Assembly: GCA_958510825.1 (NCBI GenBank)
Contig: OY294048.1
Coordinates: 24,225,283 to 24,289,282 of the forward strand
Origin: Brachypterus glaber
Taxonomy: Eukaryota; Arthropoda; Insecta; Coleoptera; Kateretidae
DNA: 64,000 bases
Direction of reading: 5' to 3'
Of the stretch, positions 34,301 to 44,040 are shown piece by piece; position 1 is the first letter of the stretch; the number at the start of each line of letters is the position of its first letter. A program made the position numbers and the translations under genes. The notes beneath the pieces were generated by a model. It did not search any database, had not been told where the DNA came from, and saw only the letters and a program-made list of their open reading frames with translations.

Positions 34301-37300
34301 ATTTAATGCAAAGGATTTGGACATTAGGTTTGGGCTGGGATGAAACACCACCAAAAGAAATTCAAACGCCATGGATCCAGTATAAATCGCAATTGACTCT
34401 TTTAAGGAAATTACAAATCCCCCGGAGAGTCATATTTGACAATGTTATTTCATGTCAGCTTCATGGGTTTTGTGACGCATCCGAAATCGCATATGCATGT
34501 GTTGCATATTTTCGTTTTGTTTTGCCAAATGGAGATGTTAAAATTTCTCTTATATCCGCAAAATCCAAGGTTGCACCTCTCAAAACTTTGTCAATTCCTA
34601 GATTGGAGCTTTGTGCTGCCTTATTGTTGTCAAAGTTATTGGACTTTATATTAAAAACTTATTATGATATAAAAATTGATCGTATTTTCGCCTTTTCTGA
34701 TTCATCTGTTGCACTGACATGGATCAAAGCATCACCAAGTAAATGGAAGTCATTTATAAGTAATAGAGTATGTAAAATTCAAGAAGTCATTCCTCCTAAC
34801 TGTTGGTATCATGTCGCTGGATCAGAGAATCCTTCAGACTGCGCCTCACGAGGGATTTTACCAACCGAATTTTTGTCTCACCCGCTGTGGTTTGTAGGTC
34901 CACGTTGGCTTTCTGGTCCTGAATGCAAATTTCCACTTGGTACTACATTTCATGTTTCCAAAGAAGTAAATATGGAAGAAAAACATTCAGTTTTTGCTGT
35001 AGTCAATTCTGAAACATGGATTGAGAAGTTGCTAAATAGATATTCATCATTTCGTTTTATTAATAGAGTTGTGTCCTATTGTTTGCGGTTCCTTCATAAT
35101 ATTCGAAACCGCAAAAATACATTTACTGGAAATTTATCCTCAAATGAAATACAAAGTGGCTTAATAGTTTTATGCAAGATAGTGCAGGCTACTGTATTTG
35201 AGGAGGAATTTCAAAGGCTTAGGTCCAATCGTTTGTGCTCAAAGCCTATTCGAAAACTATCTCCCTTTATAGATGGAGAGGGTGTTTTGAGGGTGGGCGG
35301 GCGCCTAAAAAATTCGGATTTGTCGTTTGAAAGCAAGCATCCAATACTGTTGCCAAGATCTTATAGTCCAAACGAAATCGCATATGCATGTGTTGCATAT
35401 TTTCGTTTTGTTTTGCCAAATGGAGATGTTAAAATTTCTCTTATATCCGCAAAATCCAAGGTTGCACCTCTCAAAACTTTGTCAATTCCTAGATTGGAGC
35501 TTTGTGCTGCCTTATTGTTGTCAAAGTTATTGGACTTTATATTAAAAACTTATTATGATATAAAAATTGATCGTATTTTCGCCTTTTCTGATTCATCTGT
35601 TGCACTGACATGGATCAAAGCATCACCAAGTAAATGGAAATCATTTATAAGTAATAGAGTATGTAAAATTCAAGAAGTCATTCCTCCTAACTGTTGGTAT
35701 CATGTCGCTGGATCAGAGAATCCTTCAGACTGCGCCTCACGAGGGATTTTACCAACCGAATTTTTGTCTCACCCGCTGTGGTTTGTAGGTCCACGTTGGC
35801 TTTCTGGTCCTGAATGCAAATTTCCACTTGGTACTACATTTCATGTTTCCAAAGAAGTAAATATGGAAGAAAAACATTCAGTTTTTGCTGTAGTCAATTC
35901 TGAAACATGGATTGAGAAGTTGCTAAATAGATATTCATCATTTCGTTTTATTAATAGAGTTGTGTCCTATTGTTTGCGGTTCCTTCATAATATTCGAAAC
36001 CGCAAAAATACATTTACTGGAAATTTATCCTCAAATGAAATACAAAGTGGCTTAATAGTTTTATGCAAGATAGTGCAGGCTACTGTATTTGAGGAGGAAT
36101 TTCAAAGGCTTAGGTCCAATCGTTTGTGCTCAAAGCCTATTCGAAAACTATCTCCCTTTATAGATGGAGAGGGTGTTTTGAGGGTGGGCGGGCGCCTAAA
36201 AAATTCGGATTTGTCGTTTGAAAGCAAGCATCCAATACTGTTGCCAAGATCTTATAGATTGACCAGTCTTATTATTGAGTATTTTCATAAAAAATATCTA
36301 CATCCCGGACCAAATACGTTGCAATACTTATTGATACAACAATTTTGGATTTTGTCAGCTCGGCGTGCAATTCATCATTGCATATCCAGATATTATAAGT
36401 GTTTCCGATCAAATCCAAAATCACCTGTGCCCCCAATGGGTGACCTTCCAGTACCCAGAGTCACTCAAAGTAAGATTTTCTCACATACTGGTCTGGATAT
36501 GGCTGGCCCATTTAAAATTACTTTAGGAAAGTATCGAGGAGCAAAGTCTTATAAGTCTTATTTGTGCATTTTCGTCTGCTTTGCGACAAAAGCAGTTCAC
36601 CTCGAATTAGTAAGTGATTTGTCATCTGAAGCATTCATTGCCGCATTGCGACGTTTTGTAGGTCGTAGGGGGCGCTGCTTACATTTATATAGTGACCAGG
36701 GGTCTAATTTTATTGGCGCTGATGGTATTTTAGCTTCGTACGTGGAGACTGCAAGCAACAAATTGGAGATTAAATGGCACTTCAACCCCCCCTCTGCCCC
36801 CCATATGGGTGGATTGTGGGAGGCAGGAGTGAAATCCGTAAAAACTCATTTGGGTCGAGTGGCTGGAAATCAAGTTTTTACATATGAGGAGCTTTATACA
36901 TTGTTTGTCCAGATAGAGGCTATCCTAAATTCAAGGCCACTAACCCCATTAAGTTCAAATCCAAACGATTTGTCGGTGTTAACCCCCGCCCATTTTTTAA
37001 ATTTAGAACCTGTGTCTGCAGTTCCCGATCCGGACTTATTAGATGTGAATCAAAATAGATTGACACGTTGGCAGTTAATTCAACAGTGTCAGCAGTCGTT
37101 TTGGTTGCGATGGCACCAAGAGTATTTACACACTCTGCAACAACGGCAGAAGTGGAATACTAAACCGGATGACATTAAACCCGGTACCATGGTTCTTATC
37201 AAGCAAGACAATGTTGCGCCTTTACAATGGCCACTTGGCCGTATTACAAAATGTCATCCAGGATCCGATGGAATAATTAGGGTAGTGACATTAGCCACAG

Positions 37301-37356
37301 CTAGTGGCGTTTTACAAAGACCAATTGTAAAATTGTATCCTTTACCCTCAGTATAG
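31366..37356 (+). CDS. BEL/Pao gag-pol polyprotein, 1996 aa, with duplicated RNase H region
   Basis: Single frame from ATG 31366 to TAG 37354. Order: gag (DUF1759-like) about residues 106-250 (PNFSGEIQEWGAFYELF); Cys/His knuckles at 318-382 (CYNCLGNHSAKNC); aspartic protease D456 in IDNGSE; RT about 700-950 with VVFDCSA and FMDD at 864-867; RNase H with FCDAS (D1037), IPRLELC and AFSDSS; integrase with zinc residues near 1640-1680 and catalytic D1711, D1777, E1819; DUF5641-like C-terminus from ~1930 (IKPGTMVLIKQDN). Residues ~1040-1334 are repeated as ~1337-1631. The second RNase H lacks the first catalytic Asp, because the duplication begins just after FCDAS. About 300 residues longer than expected for that reason. 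Whether the polyprotein can still be processed is unknown. Confidence 0.95.
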   Translation: MTSKKVLDSFQTTFERLTAIRDYGFQALADRTLVDNYIAKKKLAENLHEQAEECFSKVKSSDAEYAEIKAILFKLDDIYTEIMGNYIKLNKVPENKVEIVAANVKLPRISIPNFSGEIQEWGAFYELFKTLIHKNYSLSLIEKFQYLLSSLSNEPLSLVKNLPLTSENYEIAFQVLVDRYQDKRMLAYKYWSNIFFLESNQSLRSTLDIFTENIAALEHFNLDLWDFTLLNVLLQKIDHETKKQFEVSLTGKSIPTYKSLLEFLKQHCKAIETTNMTDTVDTFLCRKSEPQPEKRYLQGSSVTRHPHSLVVKNDNSYSCLFCKKPHNIFKCIDFQALSVSERHAFVKQNRLCYNCLGNHSAKNCNSKFNCHLCHKRHHSLLHFPTPANEEKRQPHSKGSSVPEKNVVATSVNASSSSSQFNGFANVNMCQTVLLSTAIISVCDKDGNYQACRALIDNGSEVSFMTEKCLNRLGLYRECSSITVQGINEMKTTPSKGAARCCIRPFSQTAPTFSLKVIIMPVICGSTPSTTFSLHTWKHMEGLNLADPDFHVQREVDVLLGSEMYAQIMRPGIKHGVDGEPTAFNTVFGWILSGRINIEKSSLLRSFCTSLESSLDTTLKRFWEIESIPDVAVQSKEDVLCESLYAETYSRNSDGRYVVELPFKEPLVPLGGSFGMAVRRFYSLENRLVKNDNLYEDYKKFMQDYLDAGHMVLLGDVQSVKNNQFIIPHHCIIRSDSLTTKLRVVFDCSAKTDNGNSLNDSLLVGPNLQQDLSVILNKFRIHSVVLSCDIKQMYRQILIAEKHRPFQRIIFRFSAKDPLQIYELNTVSYGSGPAPFLAIRTLRQLAEDEGDQYPLARKALLEATFMDDVVTGCSSICEAIALKKELISLLTCAGFELHKWFSNIPEIMENKFAPSACQSFDKEDSFVKVLGLQWNPSSDSFSYKVEIIERPCTKRNILSELSKVFDPLGLLSPVTLFAKHLMQRIWTLGLGWDETPPKEIQTPWIQYKSQLTLLRKLQIPRRVIFDNVISCQLHGFCDASEIAYACVAYFRFVLPNGDVKISLISAKSKVAPLKTLSIPRLELCAALLLSKLLDFILKTYYDIKIDRIFAFSDSSVALTWIKASPSKWKSFISNRVCKIQEVIPPNCWYHVAGSENPSDCASRGILPTEFLSHPLWFVGPRWLSGPECKFPLGTTFHVSKEVNMEEKHSVFAVVNSETWIEKLLNRYSSFRFINRVVSYCLRFLHNIRNRKNTFTGNLSSNEIQSGLIVLCKIVQATVFEEEFQRLRSNRLCSKPIRKLSPFIDGEGVLRVGGRLKNSDLSFESKHPILLPRSYSPNEIAYACVAYFRFVLPNGDVKISLISAKSKVAPLKTLSIPRLELCAALLLSKLLDFILKTYYDIKIDRIFAFSDSSVALTWIKASPSKWKSFISNRVCKIQEVIPPNCWYHVAGSENPSDCASRGILPTEFLSHPLWFVGPRWLSGPECKFPLGTTFHVSKEVNMEEKHSVFAVVNSETWIEKLLNRYSSFRFINRVVSYCLRFLHNIRNRKNTFTGNLSSNEIQSGLIVLCKIVQATVFEEEFQRLRSNRLCSKPIRKLSPFIDGEGVLRVGGRLKNSDLSFESKHPILLPRSYRLTSLIIEYFHKKYLHPGPNTLQYLLIQQFWILSARRAIHHCISRYYKCFRSNPKSPVPPMGDLPVPRVTQSKIFSHTGLDMAGPFKITLGKYRGAKSYKSYLCIFVCFATKAVHLELVSDLSSEAFIAALRRFVGRRGRCLHLYSDQGSNFIGADGILASYVETASNKLEIKWHFNPPSAPHMGGLWEAGVKSVKTHLGRVAGNQVFTYEELYTLFVQIEAILNSRPLTPLSSNPNDLSVLTPAHFLNLEPVSAVPDPDLLDVNQNRLTRWQLIQQCQQSFWLRWHQEYLHTLQQRQKWNTKPDDIKPGTMVLIKQDNVAPLQWPLGRITKCHPGSDGIIRVVTLATASGVLQRPIVKLYPLPSV
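34482..36257 (+). repeat. Tandem 885-bp duplication inside BEL pol
   Basis: 34482-35366 and 35373-36257 are the same sequence at an offset of 891 bases (297 codons), so the frame is kept. Six bases, TCCAAA, sit at the junction with no template nearby. I see one mismatch (G at 34747 against A at 35638). The out-of-frame ORFs 34436-34654 and 35327-35545 are shadows of it. Confidence 0.9.
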
Positions 37357-37519
37357 ATTATATTGTGTTTGTCGTATATATGTTGGGTTACACTGTATTT
37401 AAAAAAAAAATGGGTTTATATAGAATAATTAGTTTCTAATTTTATTATGGGTTTAGTAATTATAAAATTATTTTTTTTGTGTTTCTCGTTTTGTATTTTT
37501 GTGAAATACCTTAGTATTT

Positions 37520-37532
37520 CAGGTGGGCGGAA
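37520..37532 (+). promoter_or_regulatory. Polypurine tract of BEL/Pao element
   Basis: AGGTGGGCGGAA directly precedes the 3' LTR; it has one pyrimidine interruption on each side of GGG. The 170 bases between the stop codon and this site are AT-rich and non-coding. Confidence 0.6.
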
Positions 37533-37927
37533 TGTTACGGGATATAGCAATAGTTATTAAACTATTATAATATAAATAATAATAAGGTATTATTATTAAG
37601 AACTAACTCTTGACTCGCTTTGTACTTCATATATCCTTTCCAAATTCCATATCCTAATGCGATGAACAGAAATACCACATACGCGCATAGCACTTGCCTA
37701 TGTGTGAAAAGGAGAGAGACAATCCGCGACACCTCGATACTTAGAAGTTAGTGAGTACAACAGAATCGTAGCGCGGCGTGGAGCAGTTCTCAACACTACG
37801 TGAATTATCCGCAGAAATTAATGCAGTTTGTACCGGTTTAACTTACAAATCAGCTTTTCTATGGTAAGTTTATCGCAGTCCTTTTTTACATTGATTTTCC
37901 GCAATTTTCCAGTAAGATTTCCTTACA
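37533..37927 (+). repeat. 3' LTR of BEL/Pao element
   Basis: Matches the 5' LTR with one seen difference, near its end (TTTCC for TTCCC). Confidence 0.93.
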
Positions 37928-38178
37928 GTGTTTAAGAATACACAAGAATTGTACAAAAGTATTTTGGCAAACATATACAAATGTACCATGCGCAAAATTG
38001 TTTGGTGAAACATATTTATGCGCAGAAGGGTTTAATAATACATACGAATGCACAAAAGTGTTCTGGCCAACATATTCAAATATACCATGCCCAGAATTGT
38101 TTGGTGGAACATATTTATGCGCAGGTGTGTTTAATAATACATACGAATGCACAGTAGTGTTTTGTCAAACATATATTT
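37928..38178. repeat. 99-bp tandem repeat (33 codons), interrupted by BEL/Pao
   Basis: About 2.5 units with GTTTAATAATACATACGAATGC at 38029 and 38128, and a diverged start at 37928. A partial unit end (CATATGCGCAGATGTGTT) lies left of the BEL element. Because 99 is a multiple of three, open frames exist on both strands, for example 37886-38152 (minus) and 37998-38180 (plus). I see no reason to call either a gene. Confidence 0.75.
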
Positions 38179-38771
38179 AAGGTTACTACAAGTAAATCTA
38201 ATAATACTAATAATAAAAAATCTATATATATATATATAGGTGTAAAAGCTCTTTTACTGGGCAGTGTATTTTCTATACCAAGAATATATTAAACTAGCGT
38301 TTCGATCAGATTCAAATTGAAAATACTACCCCATGGAAATGTCCTAGAGGGCTGTAATTTTTTTCTAAACTATAATGGCTGCCGTTTTAATAAGTGTATA
38401 AATCATTAGAGATCAAGATTCGGTTTGGACTTTTTATAGGGATTCCAATCCTAAAATTTGGGATCATTTCGGGATATCCTGAAGATTTTTAAATCCGGAA
38501 AACTTTTTAACCTCTTCAGGGACATAGGCATATATATGTGTACAGTTAAAAACAAATTCCGCAAAATTAAATTCACTGAATTCATTAACGCTCAGTAGCT
38601 ATAGCTGTTGCCATTTGCTTTGTTTCTAATCAATAACGACATCCAATGGCCAAGATTCGCAAATCATGAGATGTTGACTTGTTTTTACAATAAAAAGTAT
38701 AACTTTTGTTAATAAATTAATTTAAACAAAAAAATCGTCCCTGAAAAGGTTAACGAATTTATTTATTAAAC
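38179..38771. repeat. TA microsatellite, Tc1-like end, one lone 165-bp unit
   Basis: (TA)n at 38222-38238; CTTTTACTGGGCAGTGTATT at 38250-38269 mirrors 10232-10251; 38277-38430 is a diverged unit of the 27.3-kb array. 38431-38771 shows nothing recognisable. Confidence 0.55.
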
Positions 38772-38806
38772 TCACAGAACTGAAGGTTTGGACCTTTAGT
38801 TCTGTG
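38772..38806. repeat. Hairpin TCACAGAACTGAAGGT...ACC
   Basis: A 35-base near-perfect palindrome just left of the following TIR element. Confidence 0.7.
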
Positions 38807-40397
38807 ATTAAACTCGATCCCAATAAACAATGGTTCGGCGGCCGATGGCAAATGATAACGTCGGGCCGCCGTCGGCATCTGACTAAACGACCTAACAGCG
38901 GCATTTCATCGCACTTTGAATCATTAATCACGAAAATGCCGCCGATTAACCGATTATATTTTTTACACATAATTATTTTTTTTTTCAATTTTGTTTTTTA
39001 AAACAGTAATTATAATAATTATGGTAATTATAACCATTGCTTTTTCTTTTTTTTACTTTCCCCAAGGAAAGTCTTGTATTAGTTAAAAAAAGTTGAAAAA
39101 TTGGTATTGATATTTTTCTACGTCTTATATCCAAAATATATTTTAATATTTTCGTGAATGATTTTTTTAGATGTAAAATTGTTTTCAAAAAAAACTTTTC
39201 AGATTTATTTTATTTTATTTTTGCGAAAAACAAAAAAAAAATAAAAAAAAAACTAAAAAATTTTTACAAAAACTATTTTCGAAAAAAACTTTTTCAGAAT
39301 TTTGTAATTTTTTTATCTTATTTTTGCGAAAAATAAAAAAAAATGAAAAAATACTTTTTTTTTCAAAAAAAAAACAAAAAAATTTTTGAATTTTTTTTTT
39401 AATTTTAATTTTTTTTTGATAATGATAGTTTTTATTTAAGTTTTTAAGTTTAACCCCCATAACTTTTTTGTTTTTGGGGAGATAATTTCCAAAAATAATA
39501 GGGATCTTCCCCTCATAGAATTTTTTTTCCTGAAAATTTCGAGTTGATCGGATAATTAATTATTGGCAATTGCTTCTTGAGTTATCGTGTCCACAAAAAA
39601 CGTGACATCAGACAAACTAATCGAAATACTACATCGGCTCAACGTCGGACTGCCGCGGCATGCCGTCGGTATCTGACTAAACTAAATGTATAAAAAAATT
39701 GAAAATATGGAACTTTTTTTTGAAATTTGTTTGGAAAAGTTTTTTTTTATTTTGTTTTTTTGTTTTTGGTTTGAATGAACTTTGTTGGCAGCAGTATAGT
39801 GCTATATATAATTTTCACATATAAAATAAAAATACTGCTAAAAAAATGTACCTTTCAAAATACTGCATGTTTCAAAAAAAATCTTTTTTTCAAAAAAAAA
39901 AATATTTTTTCTAAAACGAAAAATAAACTGAAAAAAAAAATGTTTTTTTTTGAAAAACTTGTTTTTAACCCACCCCGATTTTTACCAAAAACAATCCCAG
40001 TCTATAACTTTGTAGGATTAACCCGTGGTCCAAAATTTAAGCCCTTAACTAGAAGCGTGGTCACAAACTTCCCGAACATATAGCCAATATAAAATACAGT
40101 ATAGTGCTTTTGTGCAACATTAGAGGGCGCCACCATCTGTACGCTTTCACTACACTAACTTTTTGATTTAATATATCCTTAGAATGTGTCAATTATAATT
40201 TATATCTTTTGGTATAAAATCTAAATTTTTAGTAATTCAATTTAAATAATTGTAAATGATCTTAAAAATTACAAGAATGATTTTATCCTAATCTACAGAG
40301 TAAGGAATTGTAAGAAAACACCTCGGAAAACACCAAAGAGCTTGACAATTTCTCAAAATTTACTGTGAAGACTGTCCAAATTCCATTTAGTCCTTTT

Positions 40398-40500
40398 ATT
40401 GTTATCAAAATTAGTGGAGAGCCCCTACTACAAGCGTAGAGCTTATTTTGGTCTCCCCACGACTCTGTAAAAACTTCAAATAAACAAACTAACTAATTCC
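40398..40500 (+). mobile_element. LINE 3' end with GAGAGCCCC stem-loop
   Basis: GTGGAGAGCCCCTACTACAA ... GAGCTTATTTTGGTCTCCCC is a diverged copy of the stem-loop at 23231-23270, followed by an A-rich tail AATAAACAAACTAACTAA. It lies inside the preceding TIR element. Confidence 0.5.
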
Positions 40501-40632
40501 TTTCAACCATCAATGAAAAAGTCATTTTGGTAGGGATTTTTTCATTGATTATGGAAAATCCTGCACTAGAGCAGTGAAAACTGTCTATGTTGCAATCTAT
40601 AGATTGCAAGTTGCAATTTGCAACATCTGATC

Positions 40633-40822
40633 TTAAAAGGGTTGGCAATATGATCGGCAAAAGAGCGGCAAATGATCATCCTTTGATGATCTTAAAATGG
40701 TCGGTAAATGGTTTGAAATATGATCGGCGAGCGGCAAATGATCATTGTTTGATAATCTTAAAATGGTCGGTAAATGGTTGGCAATATGGTCGGCAAAAGA
40801 GCGGCAAATGATCATCGTTTGA
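40633..40822. repeat. Three subterminal ~68-bp tandem repeats
   Basis: Units contain CGGCAAATGATCATC, TTTGATGATCTTAAAATGGT and CGGTAAATGG. They lie just inside the right end of the TIR element, where transposase-binding repeats are often found. Confidence 0.65.
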
Positions 40823-40948
40823 CCGTAGGCAACTGTCTCCTATTGACGGCGGGCCGCCCATCAATTGCCGACGGCCGCCGAACCATTGTTTATTGGGATG
40901 TGTAATCGTAACATTTTTGGCAGTTTTACAATCTACAAAACCTTGGTA

Positions 40949-42286
40949 CTAACATTGAAGAGTTCCTGGTATATCTGTATGAGATTTAAAATGTTTTAAA
41001 TTAGTTTTTATATAGCATACGCACTCGAGAATATATTGACATGGAAATGTCAAAATTCTCAGACTGACAAAAGAGTTCCGGCAGTCATCAAGGTAAACTA
41101 AACTATCCAATATTCTTACAGCACATCGTTGAAGGCCAAATATTCTCTCATAGTCAGAAGCTGAATCCCAAGCCAAGATAGCGTAACTTAAAATGGAGTG
41201 ACACAATGAAAAATAGGCGATTTTAAAACCTCTTGTGGCACACATTCACAGCATTCTAAGTAGAAAGACGTTGCTGCTTAACCTGTTGGCTACAGTTCCT
41301 ATATGAGCACTCCAATTTAGCTTAGTATCTTACACCTAAAAATTTGGCACAATCAACTTTATTTGTAATATTAATATTACTGGTATCTCTTAAAGATAAA
41401 ATCATAACTTAGTCTTTGATTCATTTAGCTTAAGTGAGTTTACGTTGAACCACAATTCAGCCTGTTTGCGGGCATCTAAAGACTCATTTAGTGCTGAAAA
41501 GAGATTTTTGTTAGAGTTAGTAAAAGTAGTATCATCTGCAAACAATGTAAAGCAAGTATTTAAAACATTTAAAGAAAGATCATTGATGTAAATCAAAAAA
41601 AGTAAAAAGTCCAAACCAACAGTTATAGGTAGACTATCAGAAAATTTTCCATTAACTTTTACACATTGAAACCTGTTGTGCAAAAATGACGCAATAAGAT
41701 TTAAACTTAATTTATCAAATTTATACCGTGCTAGTTTATTAAGTATTAAATCGGGCCTAACACAATCAAACGCCTTCATTAGGTCACAAAAAGTTGATAC
41801 CAGATATTCCCCTTTTTCAAAACAATGAATTACTTTCTCTATAAAGTTTAAAACAGCATCTGTAGTTTTTTTCCCTTTCCTAAAACCGTACTGCGATGAC
41901 ACAAATAATTTATTTTCTTCGAAAAAAGATAATATTTTTTGTTTTAATAATTTTTCTAATATTTTTGAAAAGACTGGAAGGATTGATATGGGTCTATAAT
42001 TAGATACATCATCTTTGTTACCCTTTTTGTAAATTGGGACCACTAGCCCTATTTTAAGACAGTCTGGAAAAACTCCCTCTTTTATAGAAAGGTTGAATAG
42101 CTTAGTAAGTGGAATAACTATAAGATTTGTTATGCATTTTATAAGATTAACATTCAAGCCAAAAATGTCTTTGCAGTCAGAATTTTTTAAAGAGGTTATA
42201 ACATCTCTTACTTTAACAAATGACAGACTCAAAAGAAAAAGAAATGTTATCAACATTAATATTGTTGAGATAATCTGAATTATCAC
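40949..42286 (-). pseudogene. LINE B reverse transcriptase, broken
   Basis: 42286-41402 shows YRPISILPVFSKILEK, SQYGFRKGKKTTDA, CDLMKAFDCV and LFADDTTFT, the ordered motifs of a LINE RT, with the catalytic FADD intact. The motif normally QGSVLGPLLF reads VGLDFLLF. The frame stops at 41402. 41400-41246 carries a broken thumb (AKFLGV), and 41245-40949 a C-terminal piece with LSYAILAWDSAS. Not functional. Confidence 0.8.
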
Positions 42287-42696
42287 TTACTTTAGGCAAA
42301 GAATTTATAACTTCATGAGGGATATTTGTAAAAAACCTATTTGCACTATTGGGATCAATATTGTCTGATGCTTCTACTTTTTTCTTATTTCTCTTGTTAT
42401 TGATAATTTTCCACGTGGTTTTACTGGCACAATTCGAATTCGCTTTAACTTTTTCAAACTATATTTTTCGCTTATATTCATTTCTTAATATTTTAGCATA
42501 ATCTTTATATTCAATTAAGTTAGTCTGATCATACAATTCATTGAATAATTGAATATGATTACGTAATATTTTTAACTCATTTGTAAACCAATTTGAGGTA
42601 GATGAACTATTTTTATTCGAATTTTTAATTTGCTTTACAGGAAATGACCTTTCATATGCTGTTACAAGTTGCTTTGAAAATCTGAGAATTTATCAT

Positions 42697-43623
42697 TTAT
42701 ATCCGAATTTCTATCAATAAAACTCCAATGTTACTCACACGATTAAAAAAATCAAATTTATCCTGTTCAGTTATAGGTCTTAGAACATTTTTTTCATGAG
42801 GCATGGGCGTATCACCATCATATAGAGGAATTTTTAGACCAACACCCTTAGGATCTGAAAAAGCTGTATCAGCTATAGAAAACTCAGTGTTATTTAACTC
42901 AAAATTAACAAAAATATTGTCAAGACAATTTTTCCCCCTAGTTTTACCTGAAATTTTCGCATGTAAGCCAAAAGTTGCTGAAAAATCACATAAAGTGTGT
43001 GAATTTTTATCGTCTGTATTAAACCAAACATTAAAGTCACCCCCCAAAATAATTTTGTTTTTTGTATTAACTATACTTAAAACTCTTTCTAACTTATCAA
43101 CAAAAATATTAAAATCCCCTTTGTCAGATCTGTAAACATTTAAAATATATAAATCCTTAATTTTAACAGCTGAAACTTCAAAGTGCAAGTCAATTGATAA
43201 ATCATTAACATTTTTTAAAGTTTTTATTTCAAGACCCATGCTTGCTTCCATATCTGACTGTGTTAAAGTTAATACACCCCCATGTATGTGAGCAGTTCTA
43301 TTATAGTAAGACCTAACATCGTACTTATCAATTTTTAAATGATCAGTTTCAGACCCTAATAACCAAGTTTCACCCAAGCAAATAAGATTATAATCTTCGT
43401 CTTCAAGGAAACATTCAAGCATATTAACTTTGTTCTTTATACATTGTGTGTTAGAAAACAAAATGTTAATATATCGATTAATATGCAAATTTGGTAGCAT
43501 ATTTTCAAAACTTTCCCTCATATGCCTACCACCTGTACCAGTAACTATCAAAATATTTCGTTTAAACATTTTGGTTATAGTACCCTCTTCTGTTTGGTGT
43601 GGATCCTCAGTGCTGGATTCCAC
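42697..43623 (-). pseudogene. LINE B: ORF1 piece fused in frame to endonuclease
   Basis: The first ~45 residues (RNILIVTGTGGRHMRES) resemble the start of an SGNH-hydrolase-like ORF1 domain. They run straight into an AP-endonuclease: ILFSNTQCIKNK, LICLGETWL (catalytic Glu), LNVYRSD, IILGGDFNVWF. A deletion that removed the end of ORF1 and the start of ORF2 explains this. The frame ends before the last endonuclease motifs and the RT. Confidence 0.6.
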
Positions 43624-43676
43624 TGTTTGCCTTGAAATTGTATATTCTTCTGTGTTGGCTTCAGTGTTGGTCTGAG

Positions 43677-44009
43677 TTATTTTTGATTTTGTAAATTTCT
43701 TGATTGAAGTTTGTGTACTTGCGTTTGGACTTTTTTTGGATATAGTGGTATCCTTTTGTTGATTTCTTTTTTTTTACGTGTTTCGCTTAAAGCATTACCG
43801 TTTGTTTGTTTTAGTTTATTTCTAATACAAATACAAATTGTTATATCCTTAGAGTTTATTAATGTCCTCAAAGCAGTTACAGTACTTAATAATTTCATAA
43901 ACTTTTTTGATTTATTTCTTCGTTTTATAGTATTACTTTTTTTATTTGTGTTAATTTCTATTTGCATTTCTCCTAGTTTTGATTGAATTTCCTTATTTAA
44001 TTGGCACAT
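43677..44009 (-). pseudogene. LINE B ORF1 N-terminal piece
   Basis: 110 residues, Lys/Asn-rich, with an amphipathic start (QSKLGEMQIEINTNKK) that may form a coiled coil. Position upstream of the endonuclease suggests ORF1; no diagnostic motif is seen. Confidence 0.4.
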
Positions 44010-44040
44010 CCTAAGTGTATCGTCAACATTTGACTTTAAT

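Larger units (their letters stand above)
30490..37927 (+). mobile_element. BEL/Pao LTR retrotransposon, nearly intact and young
   Basis: Two 395-bp LTRs (30490-30884, 37533-37927), starting TGTTACGGG and ending TTACA, enclose one long gag-pol frame. A 5-bp target duplication GTGTT flanks it (30485-30489 and 37928-37932). I see one difference between the LTRs (C at 30878 against T at 37921), so insertion is very recent. It sits in a 99-bp tandem repeat. Its only obvious oddity is an 891-bp in-frame duplication in pol. No env follows integrase. Confidence 0.95.
38817..40901. mobile_element. 2.1-kb element with GC-rich terminal inverted repeats
   Basis: ATCCCAATAAACAATGGTTC and the following GGCGGCCG at the left are matched by the reverse complement at the right end (40874-40901). 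GC-rich patches with GGGCCGCCGTCGG sit inside both ends and again near 39640. The interior is extremely AT-rich with homopolymer runs (39190-39420), repeated GGCAGCAGTAT-type modules (39788) and tandem repeats near the right end. No transposase. A clear target duplication was not found, so the superfamily is open. Confidence 0.55.
40930..44040 (-). mobile_element. Decayed LINE B
   Basis: A minus-strand LINE without a recognisable tail, meeting the TIR element at its 3' side. Order: ORF1-like (44009-43677), a fused ORF1/EN frame (43623-42697), EN-RT linker (42696-42287), RT (42286-41402), broken thumb and C-terminus (41400-40949). Confidence 0.7.
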
